From NCBI GenBank assembly GCA_009778355.1, contig WRJY01000271.1, positions 1 to 10,049 on the forward strand: a stretch of 10,049 nt of DNA, given 5' to 3'. Origin of the DNA: Desulfovibrionaceae bacterium. GTDB lineage: Bacteria > Pseudomonadota > Gammaproteobacteria > Burkholderiales > Burkholderiaceae_C. A program made the position numbers and the translations under genes. The first letter of the stretch is position 1; each line of letters opens with the position of its first letter. Shown in pieces: positions 1-6,460 of the stretch. Under the pieces are notes generated by a model. The model saw only the letters and a list, made by a program, of their open reading frames with translations. It made no database searches and was not told where the DNA came from.

Positions 1-450
1 AGCATCCGGCTGGCCGACAACCGCCGCCTGGCCGTGGCCGCGCCGGCCTACCTGGCGCGGCGCGGCACGCCGCGCCACCCGCGCGATCTGCTCCAGCACG
101 ACTGCCTGGCGCTGTCCAGCGACGCCTCGCAAACGCGCGGCTGGGCCTTTACCGACGAGCAGGGGCAAGTGCAGTATCTGCGCCCCTCCGGCCCGCTGGA
201 CTGCTCCGACGGCCAGGTGCTGCACGACTGGTGCCTGGCCGGGCACGGCATCGCTTGGCGCAGCACTTGGGAAGTGGAGTCCGAAATCGCCGCCGGCCTG
301 CTGACGCCGGTGTTGGAGGCGTTCGCCGCGCCGCCCAACGGCGTTTACGCCATCTTGCCGCACGCCAGCCGGCACGCGCCGCTGCGCGTGCGGCTGTGGG
401 TGGATTTCCTCAGAACCCGCTTCGGCGACCCGGCATTCTGGAGCAGGTAA
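1..450 (+). CDS. LysR-type transcriptional regulator, C-terminal part (5' end outside window)
   Basis: The frame is open from base 1 to the TAA at 448-450 and gives 149 residues, without a start in the window. The visible part reads as the second half of a LysR substrate-binding domain (type 2 periplasmic-binding fold). It has the family's 'APAYLARRGTPRHPRDL' segment near residue 15, a 'GHGIAWRSTWEVESEIAAGLLTPVL' type stretch around residues 81-105, and the closing 'LRVRLWVDFLRTRF' helix at the C-terminus. LysR proteins are tetrameric DNA-binding regulators whose helix-turn-helix lies at the N-terminus, here missing because of the window edge, not because of a mutation. The effector cannot be inferred. 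The DUF2214 membrane-protein gene starts 11 nt downstream on the same strand and may be co-transcribed. Family assignment is strong; target genes are unknown. Confidence 0.9.
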   Translation, partial: SIRLADNRRLAVAAPAYLARRGTPRHPRDLLQHDCLALSSDASQTRGWAFTDEQGQVQYLRPSGPLDCSDGQVLHDWCLAGHGIAWRSTWEVESEIAAGLLTPVLEAFAAPPNGVYAILPHASRHAPLRVRLWVDFLRTRFGDPAFWSR

Positions 451-461
451 AAAATCGCCAC

Positions 462-911
462 ATGACCGAAGCCCTGCTCGCCTATGTGCACATCAGCGCC
501 GTTCTGGGCTGGGTGGTGTTCGCCTCCAGCCAGGCCGCGCTGTGCCGCCCGGACTGGTTCAACGCCGCCGTGCTGCGCCGCCTGCGCCGCCTGGACGCCA
601 TTTTGTGGACGGCAACGGCGCTGCTGCTGCTGACCGGGCTGGCGCGTACCGTCTGGGGCGCCAGGGGCGCTGCCTGGTACTGGAGCAACAGCTTGCTGCA
701 TCTCAAGCTCACGCTGTTCGTCGCGGTCATCGCCCTCATGGCCGGCCCCACGCGCCGCCTCGCCCGCTGGCAGGCGGCGCTGGATGCGGGCGGCGCGCTG
801 CCCGGCACCGGCGACATCCGCGCCCTGCGCTGGCGCGTGATGCTCACCACCCACCTGGTGGCTTTGATCCCGCTGGCCGCCGTGTTTCTGGCGCGCGGCT
901 ACGGCCACTGA
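462..911 (+). CDS. DUF2214 family four-helix membrane protein
   Basis: 149 residues with four predicted membrane helices, at about 5-25, 45-65, 78-98 and 126-146. Features match the uncharacterised DUF2214 family as I know it: a short N-terminus leading into helix 1 with His10, an Arg-rich loop (LRRLRRLD, 38-45), a 'WYWSN' motif at 72-76 before a 'KLTLF' helix start (82-86), a 'GP' turn at 95-96, and a 'TTH' (129-131) entering the last helix. The ATG at 462 is preferred over the earlier in-frame ATG at 231, which would overlap the LysR gene by more than 200 nt and add a low-complexity Arg/Ala extension. No strong Shine-Dalgarno is visible; translation may be coupled to the LysR gene. Function is unknown; an inner-membrane location follows from the helices. 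Confidence 0.8.
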   Translation: MTEALLAYVHISAVLGWVVFASSQAALCRPDWFNAAVLRRLRRLDAILWTATALLLLTGLARTVWGARGAAWYWSNSLLHLKLTLFVAVIALMAGPTRRLARWQAALDAGGALPGTGDIRALRWRVMLTTHLVALIPLAAVFLARGYGH

Positions 912-980
912 TACGGCTTTGGCTTACGAAAGGCCGGACCTGCGGGGCAGCCGTGGCCGGATCTGCGCCGGCCACTGGCT

Positions 981-1011
981 GCTTCCCCCGCCCGGAGAGA
1001 GCGGGGGAAGC
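981..1011. terminator. Hairpin between convergent genes, possible bidirectional terminator
   Basis: A perfect 11-bp stem (GCTTCCCCCGC at 981-991 pairing with 1001-1011) closes a 9-nt loop. A small second hairpin (GCCGC at 1010-1014 with GCGGC at 1019-1023) overlaps its right edge, so the two may be alternative folds. It lies between the stop of the DUF2214 gene (911) and the stop of the PsiF-family gene read from the other strand (1037), the expected place for a shared terminator. Neither side has a U-tract, so intrinsic termination is an inference from position and stem strength only. The CTTCCCCC core resembles the arms of the palindrome at 9293-9353. Confidence 0.45.
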
Positions 1012-1034
1012 CGCGTCAGCGGCTCAAGGAGACG

Positions 1035-1322
1035 TTATTTATTGACGCACTTCTTCATGAACGCCTTGCGCTCGGCGCCCTTGAGTTTTTTGGTTTTGGC
1101 CTCGGCGCTACAGGTTTTCTTCTTGTTGTGCCGGGCGGCGGAATTCGCGCCCATGCATTGCTTGATGAACGCCTTGCGCTCGGCGCCCTGCCTGTCGCCG
1201 GCTTTCTTGGCGCAGGCGGCGCGCTGGCTGTGCGTGGAATTCGGGTTCTGGCTGGCCGCGTGCGCCGCGCCGAAACTCAGGCAAACGCCGATGGCGATGG
1301 CGGAAAGAAGTTTGTTGTTCAT
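1035..1322 (-). CDS. PsiF-family small secreted protein (second of two tandem copies)
   Basis: 95 residues. A Sec-type signal peptide covers about 1-22 (MNNK, a hydrophobic core, then AHA|A), so the mature product of about 73 residues should be periplasmic or secreted. Two PsiF repeats follow. The first has Cys37 and Cys56 (19 residues apart) around a GAERKAF core; the second has Cys71 and Cys92 (21 apart) around LKGAERKAF. The paired Cys spacing suggests one disulfide per repeat (inference). E. coli PsiF is known as a phosphate-starvation-inducible protein of unknown function; phosphate control is not shown here. The gene lies 30 nt behind a paralogue on the same strand, so the two are probably one operon. 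The first repeat is two residues shorter and more diverged, losing the usual 'CNADAKAK' pattern. No clear Shine-Dalgarno is seen. Confidence 0.82.
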   Translation of the reverse strand: MNNKLLSAIAIGVCLSFGAAHAASQNPNSTHSQRAACAKKAGDRQGAERKAFIKQCMGANSAARHNKKKTCSAEAKTKKLKGAERKAFMKKCVNK

Positions 1323-1589
1323 GATGGTGCGCCGGTTGTCAAAAAATCAGGCTCAGGCGGGCTTGGCGGCGGACAGGCATTCTTTCATGAAGGTCTTGCG
1401 CTCGGCGCCCTTCAGGTTCTTGGCCTTGGCGTCGGCGTTACAGGTTTTCATTTTCTCGCGCTGGGTCGGGGCCGCGGCGGGAGCAGGGGCGTCGGCGGTG
1501 TGCTTGGAGGACAGGCATTCCTTCATGAAAGCCTTGCGCTCGTCGCCTTTGAGTTGCTTGGCCTTGGCGTCGGCGTTGCAGGTTTTCAT
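1047..1589 (-). repeat. Four tandemly related PsiF-repeat coding units
   Basis: Four related units at 1515-1589, 1377-1451, 1155-1217 and 1047-1115 code for the four PsiF repeats of the two adjacent genes. Each contains a variant of a shared DNA core seen on the + strand as 'cttgcgctcggcgccc' or close to it (for example 1065-1080, 1173-1188, 1393-1408). The first two units also share 'ttggccttggcgtcggcgtt' (1420-1439 and 1558-1577). The similarity at DNA level implies internal duplication plus gene duplication, possibly kept alike by gene conversion. Unit 1155-1217 is the most diverged and 6 nt shorter between its Cys codons. Confidence 0.8.
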
Positions 1590-1685
1590 CTTCTGCTGCT
1601 GGGGCGTCAGGGGCTTGTCGGCCGCGTGCGCGGCGCCGAAGCTCAGGCAAAGGCCAATGGCCAGGGCGGAGAGGAGTTTGTTCAT
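1353..1685 (-). CDS. psiF: PsiF-family secreted protein with two PsiF repeats (first copy)
   Basis: 110 residues, starting at the ATG read at 1685-1683, which places a typical signal peptide at the N-terminus (MNKLL..., hydrophobic to about residue 19, cut after AHA at about 21). The open frame extends further upstream towards 2006, but that part lacks a signal peptide and runs over the start of argS, so it is rejected. Two nearly identical PsiF repeats occupy about 32-60 and 78-105, each KMKTCNADAKAK-x-LKG-x-ERK-x-FMKECLS, with Cys36/Cys57 and Cys82/Cys103 both 21 apart. A low-complexity Ala/Pro linker (about 65-74) joins them. The LTPQQQKM lead-in at 26-33 is also found in E. coli PsiF. Function is unknown. 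It is divergent from argS across 130 nt that should hold both promoters, and probably co-transcribed with the downstream paralogue. Confidence 0.87.
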   Translation of the reverse strand: MNKLLSALAIGLCLSFGAAHAADKPLTPQQQKMKTCNADAKAKQLKGDERKAFMKECLSSKHTADAPAPAAAPTQREKMKTCNADAKAKNLKGAERKTFMKECLSAAKPA

Positions 1686-1803
1686 GGCGTGTCGTCTTTC
1701 AGAAAAGTGGGTGGTGGTGAAAGCCCATGCTCGGGGCCTGTCATGCAACGGTTGACCCGCACCGGCGGATGACCGCGCAAACCCTGACCCGCCCGCGCCC
1801 CGG

Positions 1804-1809
1804 TAAAAT
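1804..1809 (+). promoter_or_regulatory. Possible -10 box of argS
   Basis: TAAAAT lies six bases before the argS ATG at 1816. It matches five of six positions of the sigma-70 -10 consensus. No good -35 is found at 16-18 nt spacing; the best nearby candidate, CTGACC at 1784-1789, is only 14 nt away. If real, the transcript would start at or very near the A of the ATG, giving a leaderless or nearly leaderless message. Confidence 0.35.
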
Positions 1810-1815
1810 TTCACG

Positions 1816-3513
1816 ATGCCATTGGTCAAACAGGAGTTGCTCGCGGCGCTCGCGGGTACGCTCGAATCTTTTTCGCCCGGCGCTGGCGGCAAGGCCGCGT
1901 TCGAATCGCCCAAGGTCGCCGCGCACGGCGATCTGGCCTGCACCGCCGCCATGCAACTGGCCAAACCCTTGAAGGCCAACCCGCGCCAGTTGGGCGAGCG
2001 GATCAAGGCCGCGCTGGAGGCCGCGCCCGCGTTTCAGCGCTGGGTCGATGCGATCAATATCGCCGGCCCCGGTTTTTTGAACATCCGCCTGAAAGCCGCC
2101 GCCAAGCAGCAGGTGGTGCGCGAGGTGTTGGAGCAGAAGGCGCGCTATGGCAGCCTGCCCGATCGCGGCGAGAAGATGATGGTCGAGTTCGTCAGCGCCA
2201 ACCCCACTGGCCCGCTGCACGTGGGCCATGGCCGCCAGGCAGCGCTGGGTGACGCGCTGTGCAACTTGTTCGCTACCCAGGGCTGGCGGGTGCACCGCGA
2301 GTTTTATTACAACGACGCGGGCGTGCAGATCGAGACGCTGGCCAAAAGCGCGCAACTGCGTGCCCAGGGCTTCAAGCCCGGCGATGCCTGCTGGCCCGAC
2401 GACCCCGAAAACCCCGAGTCGAAGAGTTTCTACAACGGCGAGTACATCCAGGACATCGCCGACGCCTTCCTGGCCGGGCAGACCGTCAAGGCGGGCGACC
2501 GCGAATTCACGGCCAATGGCGATGCCGGCGACCGGGACAATATTCGCCAGTTCGCCGTCGCCTGCCTGCGCAACGAGCAGGACAAGGACTTGCAGGCGTT
2601 TGGCCTGAAGTTCGACGAGTACTACCTGGAATCCAGCCTCTACGCCAGCGGCCGCGTCGAGGCCGCCGTGCAGCGCCTGATCGCCAACGGCAAGACGTTC
2701 GAGCAGGACGGCGCGCTGTGGCTGCGCACCACCAGCTATGGTGACGACAAGGACCGCGTGATGCGCAAGTCCGGCGGCGGCTACACCTACTTCGTGCCCG
2801 ACGTGGCCTACCACATCACCAAATGGGAGCGCGGCTACGCCAGGGCCATCAACATCCAGGGCACCGACCACCACGGCACCATCGCCCGCGTGCGCGCCGG
2901 CCTGCAGGCGGCGGACGCGGGCATTCCGGCGGGCTACCCCGACTACGTGCTGCACACCATGGTGCGCGTGGTGCGCGGCGGCCAGGAGGTCAAGATCAGC
3001 AAGCGCGCCGGCAGCTACGTCACGCTGCGCGACCTGATCGAATGGACCAGCGCCGACGCGGTGCGTTTCTTCCTGCTCAGCCGCAAGCCCGACACCGAAT
3101 ACACCTTCGATGTCGATCTGGCCGTGCAAAAAAACAACGACAACCCGGTGTACTACGTGCAGTACGCCCACGCGCGCATCTGCTCGGTGCTGGCCGGCTG
3201 GGGGGGCGATGCGGCCCGCCTGGGCGGCGTCGATCTGACGCCGCTGGGCACGCCCGCCGCGCAGGCGCTGATGCTGCAACTGGCCAAATACCCCGACGTG
3301 CTGGCCGCCGCGGCCCAGGACTTCGCGCCGCACGATGTCACCTTCTACCTGCGCGATCTGGCCGCCAGCTACCACAGTTACTATGACGCCGAGCGCATTC
3401 TGGTGGACGACGAGCCGGTCAAGCTGGCGCGCCTGGCCTTGGTCGCCGCCGCCGCGCAGGTATTGCACAATGGCTTGCAAGTGCTGGGGGTGTCGGCCCC
3501 GGCCAGAATGTGA
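1816..3513 (+). CDS. argS: Arginyl-tRNA synthetase
   Basis: 565 residues, within the usual size of bacterial ArgRS. This cytoplasmic class I synthetase joins arginine to tRNA-Arg using ATP. Visible parts in order: the ArgRS-specific N-terminal domain (about 1-110), the Rossmann catalytic core with the HIGH-type signature HVGH at 135-138 within 'NPTGPLHVGH', the KMSK-type signature KISKR at 393-397, and a C-terminal DALR anticodon-binding domain ending in the family's 'VKLARLALVAAAAQVL' region. The ATG at 1816 gives a normal N-terminus (MPLVKQELLAAL). No Shine-Dalgarno is apparent, and a TAAAAT box sits just upstream. A SPOR-domain gene follows after 18 nt and is probably co-transcribed. No missing signature residues were seen, so the enzyme should be active. 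Confidence 0.97.
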   Translation: MPLVKQELLAALAGTLESFSPGAGGKAAFESPKVAAHGDLACTAAMQLAKPLKANPRQLGERIKAALEAAPAFQRWVDAINIAGPGFLNIRLKAAAKQQVVREVLEQKARYGSLPDRGEKMMVEFVSANPTGPLHVGHGRQAALGDALCNLFATQGWRVHREFYYNDAGVQIETLAKSAQLRAQGFKPGDACWPDDPENPESKSFYNGEYIQDIADAFLAGQTVKAGDREFTANGDAGDRDNIRQFAVACLRNEQDKDLQAFGLKFDEYYLESSLYASGRVEAAVQRLIANGKTFEQDGALWLRTTSYGDDKDRVMRKSGGGYTYFVPDVAYHITKWERGYARAINIQGTDHHGTIARVRAGLQAADAGIPAGYPDYVLHTMVRVVRGGQEVKISKRAGSYVTLRDLIEWTSADAVRFFLLSRKPDTEYTFDVDLAVQKNNDNPVYYVQYAHARICSVLAGWGGDAARLGGVDLTPLGTPAAQALMLQLAKYPDVLAAAAQDFAPHDVTFYLRDLAASYHSYYDAERILVDDEPVKLARLALVAAAAQVLHNGLQVLGVSAPARM

Positions 3514-3531
3514 AGCGTTATTTCCTGCACC

Positions 3532-4173
3532 ATGATGAAATCCAAACAACGCGGCGGCACCTTCCTGGGCATCATCCTCGGCGCGATGATCGGCTTGGCG
3601 GCGGCCTTGATCGTGGCCATTTACGTGGCGAAAGTGCCGTTGCCGTTCGTCAACAGGAACGCCTCGCGCACCAGCGGCCAAGACGCCGCCGAGGCCGAAA
3701 AGAACAAAGGCTGGGACCCGAACGCGCCGTTGCGCATCCGCAGCCAGCCCGCCGCCACGCCGGTATCCGAACCGTTCGCCATTCCGGCGCCGGCCGAAGC
3801 GGCCCGCCAGCCGGACAGCCGCCCGCCCGCCGCGCCAGCAACGGCAACGGCAGTGCCGCGTCCACAGTCCAGCGACCCCCTGGGCGACCTGGTTGCCGCG
3901 CGCACGGGCGGCGCGCAACCGCCGGCCACGGGGGACCCGTTCACTTATTTCGTGCAGGCCGGCGCGTTCCGCACGCCTGACGATGCCGAGGCGCAGCGCG
4001 CCCGCCTGTCGCTGATCGGCGTGCAGGCCAGCGTCAGCGAGCGCGAGCAGGCCGGGCATCAGGTGTACCGCGTGCGCGTCGGGCCGTTGCAGAACAGGGA
4101 CGCCGCCGACCGCGTGAAAGAGCGCCTGGACGGCAATGGCTTCGAGGCCGCTCTGGTGCGCGTGCAAAGATGA
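3532..4173 (+). CDS. Membrane-anchored SPOR-domain protein (FtsN-like architecture)
   Basis: 213 residues. A short basic cytoplasmic tail (MMKSKQRGG) precedes one membrane helix at about 10-33 (FLGIILGAMIGLAAALIVAIYV). A long Pro/Ala-rich periplasmic linker covers about 45-135, and a SPOR domain covers about 139-213, with the YFVQAGAF strand at its start and YRVRVGPL in its middle. SPOR domains bind denuded peptidoglycan glycans and often localise at the septum; FtsN is the best-known example with this layout. Whether this is FtsN itself or one of several SPOR proteins cannot be told from sequence alone. It begins 18 nt after argS. ATG codons at 3532 and 3535 are both usable; the first is given. 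No strong ribosome binding site is seen. Confidence 0.88.
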   Translation: MMKSKQRGGTFLGIILGAMIGLAAALIVAIYVAKVPLPFVNRNASRTSGQDAAEAEKNKGWDPNAPLRIRSQPAATPVSEPFAIPAPAEAARQPDSRPPAAPATATAVPRPQSSDPLGDLVAARTGGAQPPATGDPFTYFVQAGAFRTPDDAEAQRARLSLIGVQASVSEREQAGHQVYRVRVGPLQNRDAADRVKERLDGNGFEAALVRVQR

Positions 4174-4277
4174 CCTCCCTGGATTGGCTGGCTCCGCGGC
4201 CTTTGGCGTCATGCGTCGCGGAAAGTGCAACGCGGGAACTATCGTGCTGGAATCAGGTTCCATTGGATAATTTTTTT

Positions 4278-4282
4278 GGAGA
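4278..4282 (+). promoter_or_regulatory. Shine-Dalgarno of dsbA
   Basis: GGAGA lies 8 nt before the ATG at 4291. It fixes this start against the longer in-frame option at 4225, which would put extra residues in front of the signal peptide. It is one of the few clear ribosome binding sites in the window. A GATAAT sequence at 4266-4271 just upstream looks like a -10 box but has no matching -35. Confidence 0.65.
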
Positions 4283-4290
4283 ACATCACC

Positions 4291-4914
4291 ATGAAACGTC
4301 GTGAATTCACGCTGGGCGCCGCCGCGCTGTCGGGGCTGCTGGCGCTGCCGATACGCGCCCAATCCGGCAAGGGCTACGTCGAGCTCAGGCAGCGCGTGCA
4401 GTCCGAAGCGCCCGCCGGACAGATCGAGGTGATCGAATTTTTCTCTTACGGCTGTTCGCATTGCCGCGACTTCGAGCCGATCTTCAGCAACTGGAAGAAG
4501 TCCGTGCCCAAGGATGTGCTGGTGCACCAGGTGCACGTGGGCTTCAACAAAAGCTTCGAGCCGCTGCAGCGCCTTTTTTACGCGCTGGAGGCGCTGGACC
4601 AGGTCGATGCCGTGCAGACCAAGGTGTACAGCGCGCTGCAAGCCGATGGCAAGCGCCTGGACAAACCCGAAGTGCTGCTGCCCTGGATCGCCGAGCAGGG
4701 CCTGGACCGCGCCAAGTTCGAAGAGGCCTACAAATCCTTCGGCGTCGCCACCAAGGTGCTCCGCGCGGTGCAGTTGCAGGAAGCCTACGGCGTCGAAGGC
4801 ACGCCCGCGCTGGGCATCGCGGGCCGCTTTTATACCGATGGCGCCATGGCCGGCGGCTTCGACGCCATGCTCAAGCTGGCCGACCAACTGACCGCGCAGG
4901 CGCGCAAGGGCTGA
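4291..4914 (+). CDS. dsbA: Periplasmic thiol:disulfide interchange protein DsbA
   Basis: 207 residues. DsbA oxidises cysteine pairs in newly exported proteins and is re-oxidised by DsbB. The N-terminus (MKRREFTLG, hydrophobic to about 20, then IRAQ) is a signal peptide with a twin-arginine-like RREF motif. A thioredoxin fold with a helical insertion follows. The active site is Cys55-Ser56-His57-Cys58 in 'FFSYGCSHCRDFEP', and the family's cis-proline is Thr171-Pro172 in 'VEGTPALGI'. The Cys-Ser-His-Cys dipeptide differs from the common CPHC of DsbA, which may shift the redox potential. The start is chosen by the GGAGA ribosome binding site and the signal peptide. The gene sits 117 nt after the SPOR gene and is closed by an intrinsic terminator, so it is likely its own unit or the end of the argS unit. 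Confidence 0.93.
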   Translation: MKRREFTLGAAALSGLLALPIRAQSGKGYVELRQRVQSEAPAGQIEVIEFFSYGCSHCRDFEPIFSNWKKSVPKDVLVHQVHVGFNKSFEPLQRLFYALEALDQVDAVQTKVYSALQADGKRLDKPEVLLPWIAEQGLDRAKFEEAYKSFGVATKVLRAVQLQEAYGVEGTPALGIAGRFYTDGAMAGGFDAMLKLADQLTAQARKG

Positions 4915-4932
4915 TGCGCCACACGCATCGCC

Positions 4933-4957
4933 AAGGCCCGCGCACGCGGGCCTTTTT
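4933..4957 (+). terminator. Intrinsic terminator after dsbA
   Basis: A 9-bp GC-rich stem (AAGGCCCGC at 4933-4941 with GCGGGCCTT at 4946-4954) with a 4-nt loop runs directly into further T residues, so the descending arm ends in five Ts (4953-4957). It starts 18 nt after the dsbA stop and separates the argS-SPOR-dsbA block from the lptA operon. Confidence 0.85.
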
Positions 4958-4984
4958 CATGCCTGCGCGCCAAGGGCCGGCGCG

Positions 4985-4990
4985 TACAAT
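4985..4990 (+). promoter_or_regulatory. Possible -10 box of the lptA operon
   Basis: TACAAT is a five-of-six match to the -10 consensus, 31 nt before the lptA ATG and just after the dsbA terminator, where a promoter for the five-gene downstream operon is needed. No recognisable -35 is seen 16-18 nt upstream, where the sequence is GC-rich. An activator-dependent or weak promoter is possible. Confidence 0.35.
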
Positions 4991-5021
4991 TGTTTCGGAT
5001 ACAAGCAAGCAGCGTGCCTTC

Positions 5022-5657
5022 ATGAAATTTCCTGCCGCGATGACCGCCGGAAGGCCCCTGTGGGCCGCGCCGCTGGTTTTGCTGCTGGCCGCGCCGGCCT
5101 GGGCCGAGCAGGCCGACCGCGACCAGCCGACGCACATCGAGTCCGACGCGCTGCGCTACGAAAACCAGCAGCAGTTGTCCACCTTTACTGGCCGCGTGGT
5201 GGTGACCAAGGGCAGCATCGTGATGCGCGGCGCGCAACTGCAAGTGAGGCAGGATGCCGATGGCAACCAGTTTGGCGTCATGCACGCCGAGTCCGGCCAG
5301 CGCGCCTTCTTCCGCCAGAAGCGCGAGGGCCTGAACGAGTTCATCGAGGGCGAGGGCGAAACCATCGAATACGACGGCAAGACCGGCACTGTGCGCCTGC
5401 TGCGCCGCGCCGAGATGCGCCGCCTGGCCGGCGCCACGCTGCAAGACCAGGTCAAGGGCTCGGTGATCGTCTATAACGACGTTACCGAGGTGTACACGGT
5501 CGATGGCTCGCAGCGCGCGTCCGGCGCGCCGTCGGCGGCGCAAAACGGGCGCGTGACGGCGACACTGGCCCCGCGCGCTCCGGCATCGGCGGCGTCGGCG
5601 CCGGCCATGCCGCTGCGGCCTTCCGGCAGTTTGTCCGCGCCGGGGCCAGGCCAGTGA
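5022..5657 (+). CDS. lptA: Lipopolysaccharide transport periplasmic protein LptA
   Basis: 211 residues. LptA forms the periplasmic bridge that carries LPS from the inner-membrane LptB2FG-C complex to LptD-E in the outer membrane. A signal peptide occupies about 1-28 (hydrophobic PLVLLLAAPAWA, cleavage before EQA). An OstA/LptA beta-jellyroll domain follows, about 35-165, beginning 'HIESDALRYENQQQLSTFTG' with the typical 'GRVVVTKGSI' strand pair and the 'AEMRRLAGATLQDQVKGSVIVYN' end region. The last 40 or so residues are a Pro/Ala/Ser-rich tail that is probably disordered. The ATG at 5022 is set by the signal peptide. The TGA overlaps the lptB GTG by 4 nt. No lptC lies upstream; only a terminator and promoter-like region separate it from dsbA. 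Confidence 0.93.
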   Translation: MKFPAAMTAGRPLWAAPLVLLLAAPAWAEQADRDQPTHIESDALRYENQQQLSTFTGRVVVTKGSIVMRGAQLQVRQDADGNQFGVMHAESGQRAFFRQKREGLNEFIEGEGETIEYDGKTGTVRLLRRAEMRRLAGATLQDQVKGSVIVYNDVTEVYTVDGSQRASGAPSAAQNGRVTATLAPRAPASAASAPAMPLRPSGSLSAPGPGQ

Positions 5658-6460
5658 GCGGCGCCGTGCCCGCAACGGACGCGCTTGAGCCGCCGCCCGA
5701 GGGCGGTCAGCGCCGCCAGCGCGGCTGCCTGGAGGTGCGCGGCCTGCGCAAGAACTATGGCGCGCGCTGCGTGGTGCAGGACGTGTCGCTGGACGTCCAC
5801 GACGGCGAGGTGGTCGGCCTGCTGGGGCCCAACGGCGCGGGCAAGACCACTTCGTTTTACATGATCGTCGGCTTGGTGCGCGCCGATGCCGGCAGCATCG
5901 GCATCGACGGCCAGCCGATCGAGCAGATGCCGATCCACCGCCGCTCGCGCCTGGGGCTGTCGTACCTGCCGCAGGAAGCGTCGATCTTTCGCAAGCTCAC
6001 CGTGGCCGAGAACGTGCGCGCCGTGCTGGAACTGCAACGCGGCGCCGATGACCGCCCGCTGCCGCGCGCCGAGATCGAGCGGCGCCTGACCGAATTGCTG
6101 GAGCAGTTGCACGTCAACCAACTGCGCGACGCGCCGGCGCCGGCGTTGTCGGGCGGCGAGCGCCGGCGCGTCGAAATCGCCCGCGCGCTGGCCACGCAGC
6201 CGCGCTTCATTTTGCTCGACGAGCCGTTTGCCGGCATCGACCCCATCGCCGTGATTGAAATCCAGCGCATCGTCGCCTTCCTGAAAGAGCGCGGCATCGG
6301 CGTGCTCATCACCGACCACAACGTGCGCGAAACGCTGGGCATCTGCGACCACGCCGTCATCATCAACGATGGCCGCGTGCTGGCGGCGGGCACGCCGGCG
6401 CACATCGTGGACAACCCCGAGGTGCGGCGCGTCTATCTCGGCGAGCATTTCCGGCTTTGA
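5654..6460 (+). CDS. lptB: LPS export ABC transporter ATP-binding protein LptB
   Basis: 268 residues. LptB is the cytoplasmic ATPase dimer that powers LPS extraction by LptF and LptG. All ABC motifs are present: Walker A GPNGAGKTT at 58-66 (Lys64), a Q-loop region in 'YLPQEASIFRKLTV', signature LSGGE at 165-169, Walker B FILLDEP at 185-191 (catalytic Glu190), and the H-loop His222 in TDHNVRE. The 'YLPQEASIFRKLTVAENV' stretch is characteristic of LptB among ABC proteins. The protein is about 25-30 residues longer than E. coli LptB because of a Pro/Gly/Arg-rich N-terminal extension before 'LEVRGLRKNYG'. The start is a GTG overlapping the lptA stop (GTGA). A later internal start without the extension is possible, but the overlap favours GTG at 5654. 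Confidence 0.95.
   Translation: MSGAVPATDALEPPPEGGQRRQRGCLEVRGLRKNYGARCVVQDVSLDVHDGEVVGLLGPNGAGKTTSFYMIVGLVRADAGSIGIDGQPIEQMPIHRRSRLGLSYLPQEASIFRKLTVAENVRAVLELQRGADDRPLPRAEIERRLTELLEQLHVNQLRDAPAPALSGGERRRVEIARALATQPRFILLDEPFAGIDPIAVIEIQRIVAFLKERGIGVLITDHNVRETLGICDHAVIINDGRVLAAGTPAHIVDNPEVRRVYLGEHFRL

Noticed and set aside
919..1755. A 278-codon open frame on the plus strand with internal repeats (ALRSAP units)
   Set aside because: The repeats are the antisense image of the PsiF repeats; the minus-strand genes have signal peptides and a known family, this frame has none.
1686..2006. N-terminal extension of the first PsiF gene beyond the ATG at 1685
   Set aside because: It would bury the signal peptide about 107 residues inside the protein and overlap the start of argS.
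4266..4271. GATAAT as a -10 box for dsbA
   Set aside because: No -35 at suitable spacing, and the implied start would fall on the Shine-Dalgarno at 4278-4282.
1741..4887. A 1048-codon open frame on the minus strand opposite argS, the SPOR gene and dsbA
   Set aside because: It is antisense to three clear genes, its translation is low-complexity His/Gln/Gly/Val-rich without a recognisable domain, and long antisense frames are expected in high-GC codon-biased DNA.
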